The translations under genes were made by a program, and so were the position numbers. A DNA stretch of 64,000 nucleotides, taken from NCBI GenBank assembly GCA_965223815.1, contig OZ245019.1, forward strand, positions 1,612,001 through 1,676,000, given 5' to 3'. The DNA is from HKST-UBA178 sp965223815 (lineage in GTDB: Bacteria > Pseudomonadota > Gammaproteobacteria > Chromatiales > Chromatiaceae). Positions 18,720-26,997 of the stretch are shown piece after piece (position 1 is the stretch's first letter; every line of letters starts with the position of its first letter). Under the pieces are notes generated by a model. The model searched no databases and had not been told where the DNA came from. It saw only the letters and a program-made list of their open reading frames with translations.

Positions 18720-20309
18720 CTATGGTTTCAGGTCTTCCATTTTCAAATTCTGCGGTAGCAGGTCGAGTAATGCCTGCTCCGACTTTGCCATGGGAAGTTT
18801 CTCAAAAAGATAGTTCAGATAGGCCCAAGGCTCCAGATTGTTCGCCTTGGAGGATTCCACCAGGGTATATAGAGTGGCACTGGCGCCTGCACCCAGCGGA
18901 CTGCCTGAAAAGAGAAAGTTTTTGCGGCCGATGACAAAGGGTCTGATCGCATTTTCGATGCGGTTGTTGTCGATCGGAATATCGCCATCTTCCAGATAGG
19001 TCTTCAGTTGCGGCCAAAGCGCCAGGTTATAAGCGATGGCTTCACCCAGCGGGCTCTTGGGCAATACTTGCACAACCTTCTGATCGAGCCACTCCTTGAT
19101 CTTGTCCAGAATCGGCGCAGCCTGCGCCTGACGGATCGCTTTTCGCTTCTCCGGTGTCTTGTCCCCGGCAATGCGCTCGACGAGATATAATTTACGGATC
19201 AACGCCACCATCTGGTGGGCCGCTGCGGTGTTCTTCCGGCCATGGGTCGCCTCGACAAAGCGTCTCCTCACGTGCGCCCAACAGACAGCGTGTCCAAGGA
19301 TACCGGGCGTCCTGGCCAGCGCGTTATACCCGTCATAGCCATCGGTCACCAGGTACGTCTCCCCGTCCAGAGAGTTGTCTTCCTGAGAATGCAGAAACTT
19401 CAACGGCACATCTCCACTGCGGGTGTCTGCATACTGGTACCAGATTACCGGTTTGTCCGGTGGACCACCACCATAGACCCACATGTACGATTGCTGGGTA
19501 TTCTCCCGTCCCGGTTCATTCAATACCTGTAATCGGGTTTCGTCGATATGGATCACCCGGCCCTGAAAGAGTATCCGTCTCATCGCGGCCATCAGCGGTA
19601 ACAGCCGTTCGTCGAGCTGCATCATCCAGCCGCTCATGGTCTGGCGACTCAGATCGATACCCTCTCTGGCATTAATGACTTCCTGGCGATAGAACGGCAG
19701 GCCATCCACGAACTTGCGGACAACGACATCGGCAATCACCGAGCTGTGAGCAATGGACTTGGGAATAATTTGGTCCGGACGCGGTGCGATTCTGACAGCT
19801 TGTTCGGCACCGGCGACCTCCTCATTGTTTGGGACATACTTGGCGCGCTTGTACGCAATGACATAGTACTGCCGGGGAATGACTGCCAGTTGCTCAGAGG
19901 TGTCGTAACCGATGAAACTCCAGTCACTCCCCATGGCAGCCTTCTCTTCATCCGGAAGGTCGATAATCTTCTCTACCCTATTGAAATGCGCGGGCAGCGG
20001 ACGACGGATGGGTTTCTGCTTTTCTTTATCTGTTTTCTCCTGAGTCGTCGATTCAGAAGCGAACGGGTCTGGAATATCCAGATCCGCCAGCAGCTGTTCC
20101 AGTTCGGCCTCATCGAACAAATTGAACTGATCTTTGTTCGGACGATCCGCACTGGCACCAAACTGGCGTTTGCGCAGCAGCAGAATATAATCCAGTAGCT
20201 GTTCGATTCGTTGCTCTTTTTCTTTGACAGCGCCCCGCAATCGATCCACTTCAGACTTGAGCTGATCAGGATCATTGGGAAGCGGATAAGTCGCTGATTG
20301 CATGCGCAT
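18720..20309 (-). CDS. tnpC: IS66-family transposase TnpC
   Basis: About 529 residues from the ATG at 20309; a TTG at 20342 is also open. The N-terminal coiled coil (LKSEVDRLRGAVKEKEQRIEQ) precedes LRKRQFGASADR, typical of IS66 transposases. The DDE domain follows with VIHIDETRLQVL and a DGYDGYNAL segment, and the C-terminus carries DNNRIENAIRPFVIGRKNFLFS. It is full length and uninterrupted. Confidence 0.95.
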   Translation of the reverse strand: MRMQSATYPLPNDPDQLKSEVDRLRGAVKEKEQRIEQLLDYILLLRKRQFGASADRPNKDQFNLFDEAELEQLLADLDIPDPFASESTTQEKTDKEKQKPIRRPLPAHFNRVEKIIDLPDEEKAAMGSDWSFIGYDTSEQLAVIPRQYYVIAYKRAKYVPNNEEVAGAEQAVRIAPRPDQIIPKSIAHSSVIADVVVRKFVDGLPFYRQEVINAREGIDLSRQTMSGWMMQLDERLLPLMAAMRRILFQGRVIHIDETRLQVLNEPGRENTQQSYMWVYGGGPPDKPVIWYQYADTRSGDVPLKFLHSQEDNSLDGETYLVTDGYDGYNALARTPGILGHAVCWAHVRRRFVEATHGRKNTAAAHQMVALIRKLYLVERIAGDKTPEKRKAIRQAQAAPILDKIKEWLDQKVVQVLPKSPLGEAIAYNLALWPQLKTYLEDGDIPIDNNRIENAIRPFVIGRKNFLFSGSPLGAGASATLYTLVESSKANNLEPWAYLNYLFEKLPMAKSEQALLDLLPQNLKMEDLKP

Positions 20310-20351
20310 GATTATAACAAAAAGACACCCATCAGGTTGCAAAAAAGCGTA

Positions 20352-20705
20352 TTAAAACAAGGAATAAGAAACTGCTTTATGCGCTTCGGTCCGGGTGATG
20401 TCCAGCCCTTCCAACAGCCAACTCAGTTCACGTGTCGAGATCTCTATGGACAGCTGTTCACCAGCGCCTGGCCACCAGAACCGCTGTTTTTCCAAACGCC
20501 GATAGAACAACCAGAATCCATTGTTGTGCCAGTAAATGATTTTGATTTTGTCGCGAAGTCGATTGCAGAAAACGAAGAGATGGCTGGAGAATGGATCGGC
20601 CTGCAAAACATCCTGAACCAATACCATCAATCCATTCACCGCTTTGCGCATATCGGTGGGACCGGTTGCCAGATAGACCTTGGTGTTTGAACCAAATGCG
20701 ATCAT
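20352..20705 (-). CDS. tnpB: IS66 Orf2-like protein TnpB
   Basis: 117 residues with the family signature VYLATGPTDMRKAVNGL and a C-terminal LSWLLEGLDI. Its ATG overlaps the tnpA stop by four bases (ATGA), giving translational coupling. It is required with TnpA for transposition in studied IS66 members. Confidence 0.95.
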   Translation of the reverse strand: MIAFGSNTKVYLATGPTDMRKAVNGLMVLVQDVLQADPFSSHLFVFCNRLRDKIKIIYWHNNGFWLFYRRLEKQRFWWPGAGEQLSIEISTRELSWLLEGLDITRTEAHKAVSYSLF

Positions 20706-21040
20706 GATGCACGCAGTACCTGAATGACCTGCTGAAGCTGTTGAGGATTGAATCCGGCCGGCACTTCAATGCGAAGATCATCCTGGATCAGGATCATAAG
20801 ATTCGCGGGTTTCTCCTGCTGTACTTTCACCGGTAAAAAACGAACCGCTTCGGGAAGTGCGGCAACTGAGCCTTCAGAGTCTTCCGCCTTTAGTATTCTG
20901 CGCCACCTTTGAAAAGAGGCCAGCCCCACATGCTGATCCTCGCAGAATGCTTTCTGGGTTTGACTGCTATTTCCCCAAGCGTTGATCCGCTCACGCCAGC
21001 GCTGGCGGTTGAGATCTCTTTTCGATAAGCTCGGTTCCAT
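20702..21040 (-). CDS. tnpA: IS66 accessory protein TnpA
   Basis: 112 residues from the ATG at 21040, preceded by AGGGG; a TTG at 21061 is an alternative. The N-terminal region (WRERINAWGNSSQTQKAFCE, then FQRWRR) is the helix-turn-helix-like part of IS66 TnpA. It is the first gene of the tnpABC operon. Confidence 0.93.
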   Translation of the reverse strand: MEPSLSKRDLNRQRWRERINAWGNSSQTQKAFCEDQHVGLASFQRWRRILKAEDSEGSVAALPEAVRFLPVKVQQEKPANLMILIQDDLRIEVPAGFNPQQLQQVIQVLRAS

Positions 21041-21128
21041 GATGTATCCCCTGTCTGTCAATGTAAGATGGGTTCATCATGAGGACTCTGTAAAGGCTGG
21101 AAAAGATGTAATTCGCGAGACGCTTACA

Positions 21129-21171
21129 GTGCCTCAGCAGGCACCTACTCCGCAATGACCCGGAGATATTC
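21129..21171. repeat. 43-bp direct repeat flanking IS66, right copy
   Basis: Exact copy of 18647-18689, separated from the IS66 right end by one A. It ends directly before the TTG start of the pentapeptide gene and carries that gene's GGAG. Confidence 0.9.
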
Positions 21172-22317
21172 TTGAATCATGACCACCTAGCCAGGCTGAA
21201 AGACAGCGTTGAAGCATGGAATACTTGGCGACTCAGTTTCGACGGCCGGATCCACCTGCGCAATGCGGAGTTATCGGGCATGAATCTAACCGGGGCAAAT
21301 CTAACGGGTGCCGATCTCCAGGGAGTAGACCTTCGGCAAGCCAGGCTAGGTGAAGCTAGCTTTGCTGGGGCACACTTGTACAACGCCAACCTGGAGCAGG
21401 CGGATCTCTCAGGAGCCTATCTACGCAACGCGAACCTCGACTTGGCCAACTGTTCCGGTGCCGATTTAAGAGGATCCGTGTTGGTGCGGGCGCGATTTGA
21501 CGCAACTGACCTTAGTGGCGCTCTGTTGCAGAATGCTGATCTTACTGGCGCAGGGCTCTACCAAGTAAATCTCTCGGGGGCAGATCTCACCAAGGCAACA
21601 CTGAGCTTGGCCTCCATTGTGGAGACAGACCTGCGTGGTGCGATTCTCACTGGTTGTAAGGTCTATGGTATCGCAGCCTGGGACCTTGAGACCGACGAAG
21701 CCACTGAGCAGTCTGATCTTGTGTTAGCGACTGCGGAGGGGCGGCCCCTGGTCTGGGTAGATGATCTCGAGGTCGCTCAACTCATCTATATGCTATCCCG
21801 GAGCGACAAACTTCGCTCTGTCATCGATACGATGGGAAGCAAGGGGGTTTTGATCATCGGGCGTTTCACCGATGAGAGACTGCAAGTGCTACACGCTATA
21901 CGTGACGCACTCCGAAAACGACATGATCTCCTGCCGATCTTGTTCGACTTTGATCCGCAGTCTTCCAAGACGACCATGGAAACACTAATGACACTAGCGC
22001 ATATGTCCCGGTTTGTAGTGGCCGACCTTACGGATGCTAAAGCGGTAGTCCAGGAACTCACCAGAATAACCGATAATCTCCGATCACTTCCGGTCAAGCT
22101 AATTATCCATGAGTCTGCGAAAATGCCCTCGATGTCCGACAGCTTTTTAATCGCCGACTCCGTTCTTAAGCCTGTTTATCGCTACGGCAGCTACGATCAG
22201 TTGCTCGCAGACTTAGAGACCGAGGTGATAGAACCTGCGGATGCCTATGCTAAGGCCTTTGAGGGGCGTTTGGCAGCACTACGGCGAGAGTACGTACCAT
22301 GGCAGACTAAAAATTAA
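21172..22317 (+). CDS. Pentapeptide-repeat protein with C-terminal TIR-like domain
   Basis: 381 residues. The TTG start at 21172 has GGAG six bases upstream. Residues about 27-160 are pentapeptide repeats of A(D/N)LXX type (GANLTGADLQGVDLRQARL), which fold into a right-handed quadrilateral helix. After a linker, about 220-300 form an alpha/beta domain (GVLIIGRFTDERLQVL, ILFDFDP, LAHMSRFVVADLTDAKAV) resembling the TIR-like/nucleotide-binding domain that follows pentapeptide repeats in many bacterial proteins. Soluble, with no signal peptide. A signalling or defence role is plausible but unproven. IS66 has inserted just upstream and has probably cut off its native promoter. Confidence 0.75.
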   Translation: MNHDHLARLKDSVEAWNTWRLSFDGRIHLRNAELSGMNLTGANLTGADLQGVDLRQARLGEASFAGAHLYNANLEQADLSGAYLRNANLDLANCSGADLRGSVLVRARFDATDLSGALLQNADLTGAGLYQVNLSGADLTKATLSLASIVETDLRGAILTGCKVYGIAAWDLETDEATEQSDLVLATAEGRPLVWVDDLEVAQLIYMLSRSDKLRSVIDTMGSKGVLIIGRFTDERLQVLHAIRDALRKRHDLLPILFDFDPQSSKTTMETLMTLAHMSRFVVADLTDAKAVVQELTRITDNLRSLPVKLIIHESAKMPSMSDSFLIADSVLKPVYRYGSYDQLLADLETEVIEPADAYAKAFEGRLAALRREYVPWQTKN

Positions 22318-22679
22318 GAGGGTATACCCCAAGATACCGCATGGGAGTAGCTTTTGAGAGCCGAGGCGTATCTCAGCAGAACGGAAACTCGCTCGCTAAT
22401 GATTATCCGTTGTGGGTTGAAGATCACAGTCAAATTGATGAAGAGTCTGTACATGCGTATCGCCTTGCCATCGATGGGTAAGCTGAGATTGATAAATCGG
22501 GTTACTGATTCACTCGTTTTTGAAAATAGGACACGCGGATGAATAATTTCTAACGGATCGAGAACTCTGGTAAACAGGTGTGAAAACTTTTATTCAACTG
22601 TACGGAGCGGCAGGATCCGAATGGTAAGAGTTGACACCCAACTAAAAGTGACTCTGATCCTCTAGCTCAGAAAAAGAAT
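22318..22679. other. Intergenic stretch ahead of the VOC-CBS gene
   Basis: No gene supported; a 62-codon frame at 22354-22542 has no family likeness. A TTGACA at 22631-22636 faces the next gene, with only a poor -10 17 bases on. Confidence 0.4.
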
Positions 22680-23762
22680 ATGAAACCAGAATATACAGGC
22701 ATTCATCACACCGCCTTCGCCACTAACGACATCGAGCGCACAATCAGATTCTGGCGGGACCTGATCGGAATGCGCCTTGTCTATGCCTATGGCAGCCCTG
22801 GCTACCGGCAGTATTTTTTCCTGATTTCCGGAAATAACCGGATATCTTTCTTCGAGTGGGATGAAGTAGAACCCGCTTCGCTCCATCATCATGGGAAACC
22901 GGTGAAAGGTCCATTCATCTTCGACCACATCTCGATCGGTGTTTCCGATAAGGAAGCACTGTGGGAGATCATGGCCCGCCTGGATGCCGCAGATTTTCCC
23001 AGCACCGACGTGATTGACCACGGGTGTTTTCTGTCGATCTATTCCTATGACCCCAATGGCATCCCCATCGAGTTCAGCTGCGACGTACCCGGACATGATC
23101 TGTTCTGGAATCCGGTCATGCAGGACTTGGCCGGGGCATCGGACTATCTCACCGAACCGAATCCGGTTCCGGGACAATGGCCACGGCCAGAACCTGTACC
23201 CGAAGATGAACGAATTGTCGTTCCGGGAGAAGGGAAGGATAATTTTCCCGAAATCCGGGAGACTATTCCCGATACCTATTTCACCGCAAGCCCGGAAGAC
23301 GGTTCCATTCGTGCCCAAGATATCATGATCCGGGACGTCCGCACCGTGAAGGCAGATGATTTGGTCCGGTCTGTCGCCGAAATTGTCTGTCAAGAGAAGA
23401 TTAGCGGCATGCCGGTGGTGGATGAGGAAAACCAGCTCCTAGGCATCATCTCGGAAAAGGACATACTAAAGGCCATGCTCCCTGGTTATACCCAATTTCT
23501 CGATGACCCAATCCAGGCTCAAGACTTCCAAGCTATGGAGCGGTCTTACGGGGATGTGTTGCAGAGGAAAGTGAGCGAATTGATGATCCGCACGGTCTAT
23601 TCTGTATCCAAAGACGATCCGATTATGAAGGCTGCGGTACAAATGGACTTACACGGATTCCGGCGCATTCCCGTGGTCGGGCAAGACAACCGGTTGGCCG
23701 GTATGATCAGTCTTGGCGGCATACACCAAGCCATATTCATGCGGGAACTGGCCGGTGGCTGA
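22680..23762 (+). CDS. VOC (glyoxalase-like) domain fused to a CBS-domain pair
   Basis: 360 residues. Residues about 5-135 are a vicinal-oxygen-chelate domain with candidate metal ligands His9/10 (GIHHTAFATND), Glu59 (FFEWDE), His83 (FDHISIGV) and Glu131 (GIPIEFSCD), as in glyoxalase I and extradiol dioxygenases. After a Pro-rich linker (about 155-205) come two CBS motifs, about 212-266 (DIMIRDVRTVKADD, ISGMPVVDEENQLLGIISEK) and 299-352 (ELMIRTVYSVSKDD, FRRIPVVGQDNRLAGMIS). CBS pairs usually bind adenosine nucleotides, so an enzyme gated by energy charge is inferred. The substrate is unknown. It is monocistronic and converges on the TerB-like gene. Confidence 0.85.
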   Translation: MKPEYTGIHHTAFATNDIERTIRFWRDLIGMRLVYAYGSPGYRQYFFLISGNNRISFFEWDEVEPASLHHHGKPVKGPFIFDHISIGVSDKEALWEIMARLDAADFPSTDVIDHGCFLSIYSYDPNGIPIEFSCDVPGHDLFWNPVMQDLAGASDYLTEPNPVPGQWPRPEPVPEDERIVVPGEGKDNFPEIRETIPDTYFTASPEDGSIRAQDIMIRDVRTVKADDLVRSVAEIVCQEKISGMPVVDEENQLLGIISEKDILKAMLPGYTQFLDDPIQAQDFQAMERSYGDVLQRKVSELMIRTVYSVSKDDPIMKAAVQMDLHGFRRIPVVGQDNRLAGMISLGGIHQAIFMRELAGG

Positions 23763-23785
23763 TCGAGAACGCGATCTAGTCAAGT

Positions 23786-24244
23786 TTATCGATCGCCGCT
23801 GACCCTAAGTTTCGCGGCGATAAACTCTTTATGCGGCACGTGTAACAGATCTGCAACTTTCCGCACTAAGTACTCTTCGTGCCTGTCCAGGGAATTGTTC
23901 GCATAGGCTATACGCCACAGTAGTTCGACGAGACTTATCTTTTGCTCTAGGGTATAGGCAACATTTATCATAGAGGTAAACTGGAAATAATCGGTAGATT
24001 CCGTGCGTTCCGCCTCAGCTAGTTCTAGTAGTTCCATCGCTTCACTCCGCTCCAGATCACAATGCTCGAGTACCAGGTTCTCCAAGGCTTCGCGCTGCTC
24101 AGGCCAAACCTCGCCGTCCATATGCGTCATTTCCACCAGTAGTGCGCCGACCGCCAGATGCAGAGTGTGTTGGGGATCAGGTGCGTTCGCAGAGGCAGCA
24201 AGATCGATGTGCTGATCGAAGAAGGATTTAAGCCGTTTAAGCAT
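23786..24244 (-). CDS. TerB-family (tellurite-resistance-like) protein
   Basis: 152 residues. The ATG at 24244 is chosen for GGAG eight bases upstream. The sequence is all-helical with the TerB/DjlA-like pattern: LHLAVGALLVEMTHMDGEVWP (an acidic metal-binding-like helix start) and a symmetrical second unit LLWRIAYANNSLDRHEEYLV. Such proteins are cytoplasmic and of unclear biochemical function, and most have nothing to do with tellurite. There is no ter operon nearby. Confidence 0.8.
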   Translation of the reverse strand: MLKRLKSFFDQHIDLAASANAPDPQHTLHLAVGALLVEMTHMDGEVWPEQREALENLVLEHCDLERSEAMELLELAEAERTESTDYFQFTSMINVAYTLEQKISLVELLWRIAYANNSLDRHEEYLVRKVADLLHVPHKEFIAAKLRVSGDR

Positions 24245-24784
24245 GTGCACATCTCCACGAGAGAATTTCGTAGTTGATTGTATATCGAAATTATCATTAC
24301 CCAACCGTTAATACTCAGTATCTGCCATACGTAGGTCGTGAGACCGTATGGAACCGCTTTCCCGAGCCTGTAACTCTTTTTCCATACTTACCTCGGTCTT
24401 TTCGGTTGAACCCTCGAAATCTAATGGTATCAGTTCATACTACCTGCCGAATTACCAAACCGTTGTCTGGCCCTGGTAGACCTCTTTTTGACCAGTGCCG
24501 CCTCGGGCTTCGTGGCCCGATGCTTGACCTTTGGCGCCATGCTCGCAGTTATTACACCCCTGCTAACGACTTTCGCCTGTACAGCATGCCTTGGGGTCAA
24601 TACACTGTTATTGAACTCCTGAGGCAATACAGCCAGCATCTTGGGTCAAAATGATAGGCCTTAACCGCACTTCTACAGTAACTTGCGCTAGTGAATGTAT
24701 CGAGTGACCCCGACTGAATTGAGGAAGAAGAGCGAGAACTATATTGTCAATACTTTCCGAAATCACCACAGGGACTGATACACA
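24245..24784. other. Intergenic stretch with a GNRA-type hairpin
   Basis: A 126-codon plus-strand frame at 24274-24654 has no recognisable family and starts antisense to the TerB gene leader, so I do not call it a gene. At 24325-24351 a hairpin forms: CCATAC/GTATGG and GGTC/GACC stems, a 3-base GTA bulge and a GTGA tetraloop. Confidence 0.45.
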
Positions 24785-25513
24785 TTGATTCCGCGTATAC
24801 ACTGTTTAGCCCATAGTAACCTCGGCGGTGATATACATCTCCCGATCTGGGCAAGGAAACGGGGGTACCCATGTACTGAGACCCTGGCTGAGAAAACGGA
24901 TGATCTGCCGAAGATCGAGAGTACCGATTGCCTGGTAGTTTTGGGAGGCCCCATGAGTGCTTGGCATGAGCATCGCTGTCCCTGGTTGACTCGTGAGAAG
25001 CAGCTACTCGAAAGTTTCATCCGTGCAGATAAGCCAGTGGTGGGCATTTGTCTGGGAGCACAACTTTTGGCGGATGTACTCGGAGCCAGAACTTATTCAG
25101 GAGCCAATCCGGAGATTGGCTGGTTTCCCCTGGAATCTACAACTGCATCCAGATGTCACTCGCTTAGCAATATATTTCCTGACCGCTTCGAGGCTTTTCT
25201 CTGGCACGAAGATACCTTCGATATACCCAAAGACGCCGCGCACCTCGTTAAAGGAGAATATTTTGCAAACCAGGCTTTTGCATGGAATTCTGTGATTGCA
25301 TTTCAGTTTCATTTGGAAGCAACACCGGACTGGGTGCGCCGGCTGTGTAATCGGGACGCAGACAAGATCGTAGTATCCGAGACTGTACAATCCGTGGAGG
25401 CGTTGCTGGAAGTATCAAATTCAAGGTATTTGAATAGCAATCTTCTCCTGGAGCGATTGCTTGATACATGGTTGCACCAAGCGGTATTCGAAGCAGACGA
25501 AGCTCGCATCTGA
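24785..25513 (+). CDS. Class I glutamine-amidotransferase-like protein
   Basis: 242 residues from a TTG at 24785, with AGGGA about 10 bases upstream. The GATase fold is clear: VVLGGPMSAW (oxyanion strand), the nucleophile Cys89 in VVGICLGAQLLADVLG, and His176/Glu178 in AFQFHLEATPDW, giving a complete catalytic triad. It resembles the stand-alone GMP-synthase-like amidotransferases (YfeJ and relatives) that may hydrolyse glutamine or gamma-glutamyl compounds. There is no synthetase partner next to it, so the acceptor is unknown. Confidence 0.82.
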   Translation: MIPRIHCLAHSNLGGDIHLPIWARKRGYPCTETLAEKTDDLPKIESTDCLVVLGGPMSAWHEHRCPWLTREKQLLESFIRADKPVVGICLGAQLLADVLGARTYSGANPEIGWFPLESTTASRCHSLSNIFPDRFEAFLWHEDTFDIPKDAAHLVKGEYFANQAFAWNSVIAFQFHLEATPDWVRRLCNRDADKIVVSETVQSVEALLEVSNSRYLNSNLLLERLLDTWLHQAVFEADEARI

Positions 25514-26095
25514 TCAATAGTTGTTGTCAACTTTTCGTTTAATTGGCCACGCCTCGGGCCTGCAGGTCGAGAGCCAGGTATTTCCCAGATACCGACTCAG
25601 TGTTAGAACGCCGATATGGTCGTGACGAGTACTCCACCAAGCTATCGCGGATATCGGTCTCCAACCGGGATAGTCAGCTGCAAGGGTTGGCTCTATTGTA
25701 GCTCTACCTAGTTGTTGCCAGGCATCGAAGGCTCATCCGAATGGCAAAGCGCCAGTATGATTGTGTGTTAGGAATCGATTCGTCCGTGGTGCATTGGATT
25801 CGCCCCTAATACAGCGCAGAATTGGAAAAGAGGCATGAGAGGTCGGGCGAATTGCTTGTTTTTCTTAGGGTATTTTTAGGGATAGAAAGTAGGCGGCAAA
25901 ACTTGTGGTGGGCAGTTGACCAGGGCTATTAAGTAGTGGATATTTTCTCCAGTTGCGTTGGTTTTGATCCACTTTAGGGCGTTATACAAGGAACTACTGA
26001 GCAACCACGACTCGCTTCCGTTTGGATATGAGCCACTTTTGCGTAGTTTACCGTATTCCTAACTGAAAAGGTTTTTTGATGCCTATGGAAACCGC
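25514..26095. other. Long intergenic stretch, nothing recognised
   Basis: About 580 bases without a supported gene, repeat or clear terminator. Short frames on both strands lack family likeness and ribosome sites. Confidence 0.4.
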
Positions 26096-26779
26096 ATGTC
26101 GTATCTCCTGCTAATTGCTCTGCTGCTGGCAATTGTGTACTTGCCTCAGTTTTGGGTGCGGCATGTCCTGTCAAAATACAATCGAAGGGATGAAGAGAAC
26201 TTTCCGGGTACGGGCGGTGAATTGGCTCGCCACCTTCTGGATCGTTTTGAGTTGAAGCAGGTTCAAGTGGAAACAACGGAACTGGGAGACCATTACGATC
26301 CGGCGGCCCAATGTGTTCGTTTGACAAAGGACAAGTTCGAGGGGAGAACGCTCACTGCAATTACGGTTGCGGCCCATGAATGCGGCCATGCCTTGCAGCA
26401 TGCAGCGGGTGAACCGCTATTCAATCTCAGGACCCGCACCGCCAAATGGACGGTTTGGGCCAGTAGGATAGGATCCTTTCTGCTGTTTGCGGCACCCTTT
26501 ACGGCGCTGCTGACACGGGCCCCATCGGCGGGTCTCCTGAATGTCATCGGTGCGATACTGATCATGGGTTTCTCACTGGTAGTGCAGATCCTGACATTAC
26601 CGGTTGAAATTGATGCCAGCTTTAAAAAGGCACTGCCTATTCTAAAGTCTGGATACCTGGAACCCGAACAGATACCGGCGGCCAGACGAATACTCAAAGC
26701 TGCTGCCTGGACCTATGTGGCAGCGTCACTCGCAACACTGCTCAATTTCTGGCGGTGGCTGGCTGTATTGAGACGATAG
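26096..26779 (+). CDS. YugP-like membrane zinc metallopeptidase
   Basis: 227 residues of the neutral zinc metallopeptidase family 2 (B. subtilis YugP type). A transmembrane helix lies at about 3-19. The zinc motif HECGH is at 94-98 (AAHECGHALQHA), preceded by HYDPAAQCVRLTKD, a family signature. Further membrane helices lie at about 125-150 and 150-172, and a C-terminal hydrophobic segment ends the protein. Length and order fit the family. Physiological substrates are unknown. The ribosome site is weak. Confidence 0.9.
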   Translation: MSYLLLIALLLAIVYLPQFWVRHVLSKYNRRDEENFPGTGGELARHLLDRFELKQVQVETTELGDHYDPAAQCVRLTKDKFEGRTLTAITVAAHECGHALQHAAGEPLFNLRTRTAKWTVWASRIGSFLLFAAPFTALLTRAPSAGLLNVIGAILIMGFSLVVQILTLPVEIDASFKKALPILKSGYLEPEQIPAARRILKAAAWTYVAASLATLLNFWRWLAVLRR

Positions 26780-26997
26780 GTCACCCGCGCAATAGGCTAG
26801 AGTCGGTTGCCTAAAATGCTTCAATAACAACCAATGCGAAGGGGCCGCCACAATCGTTTCATAAAATTGCCAAGCCGGATCAGTATGGCTAGACGGCTAC
26901 TTTCAGTCCTGTAGAAAATGCACCCTATAATTTTCAATTATCGTGCTTGTCAGATGGGCTTGGGATTGAGAAAAGGCAGCAAGAATTGGAGATGAAT

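Larger units (their letters stand above)
18690..21127 (-). mobile_element. IS66-family insertion sequence (about 2.44 kb)
   Basis: The termini are GTAAGCGTCTGG on the left and, reversed, GTAAGCGTCTCG on the right, matching the GTAAGCG ends of IS66 elements. The three genes tnpA, tnpB and tnpC lie in order on the minus strand and appear intact. The immediate 8-bp flanks do not match (AGATATTC and AGTGCCTC); instead a 43-bp direct repeat brackets the element. It sits directly in front of the pentapeptide-protein gene. Confidence 0.92.

Noticed and set aside
24274..24654. 126-codon plus-strand frame
   Set aside because: It begins inside the antisense leader of the TerB-like gene, lacks a ribosome site and matches no family I recognise.
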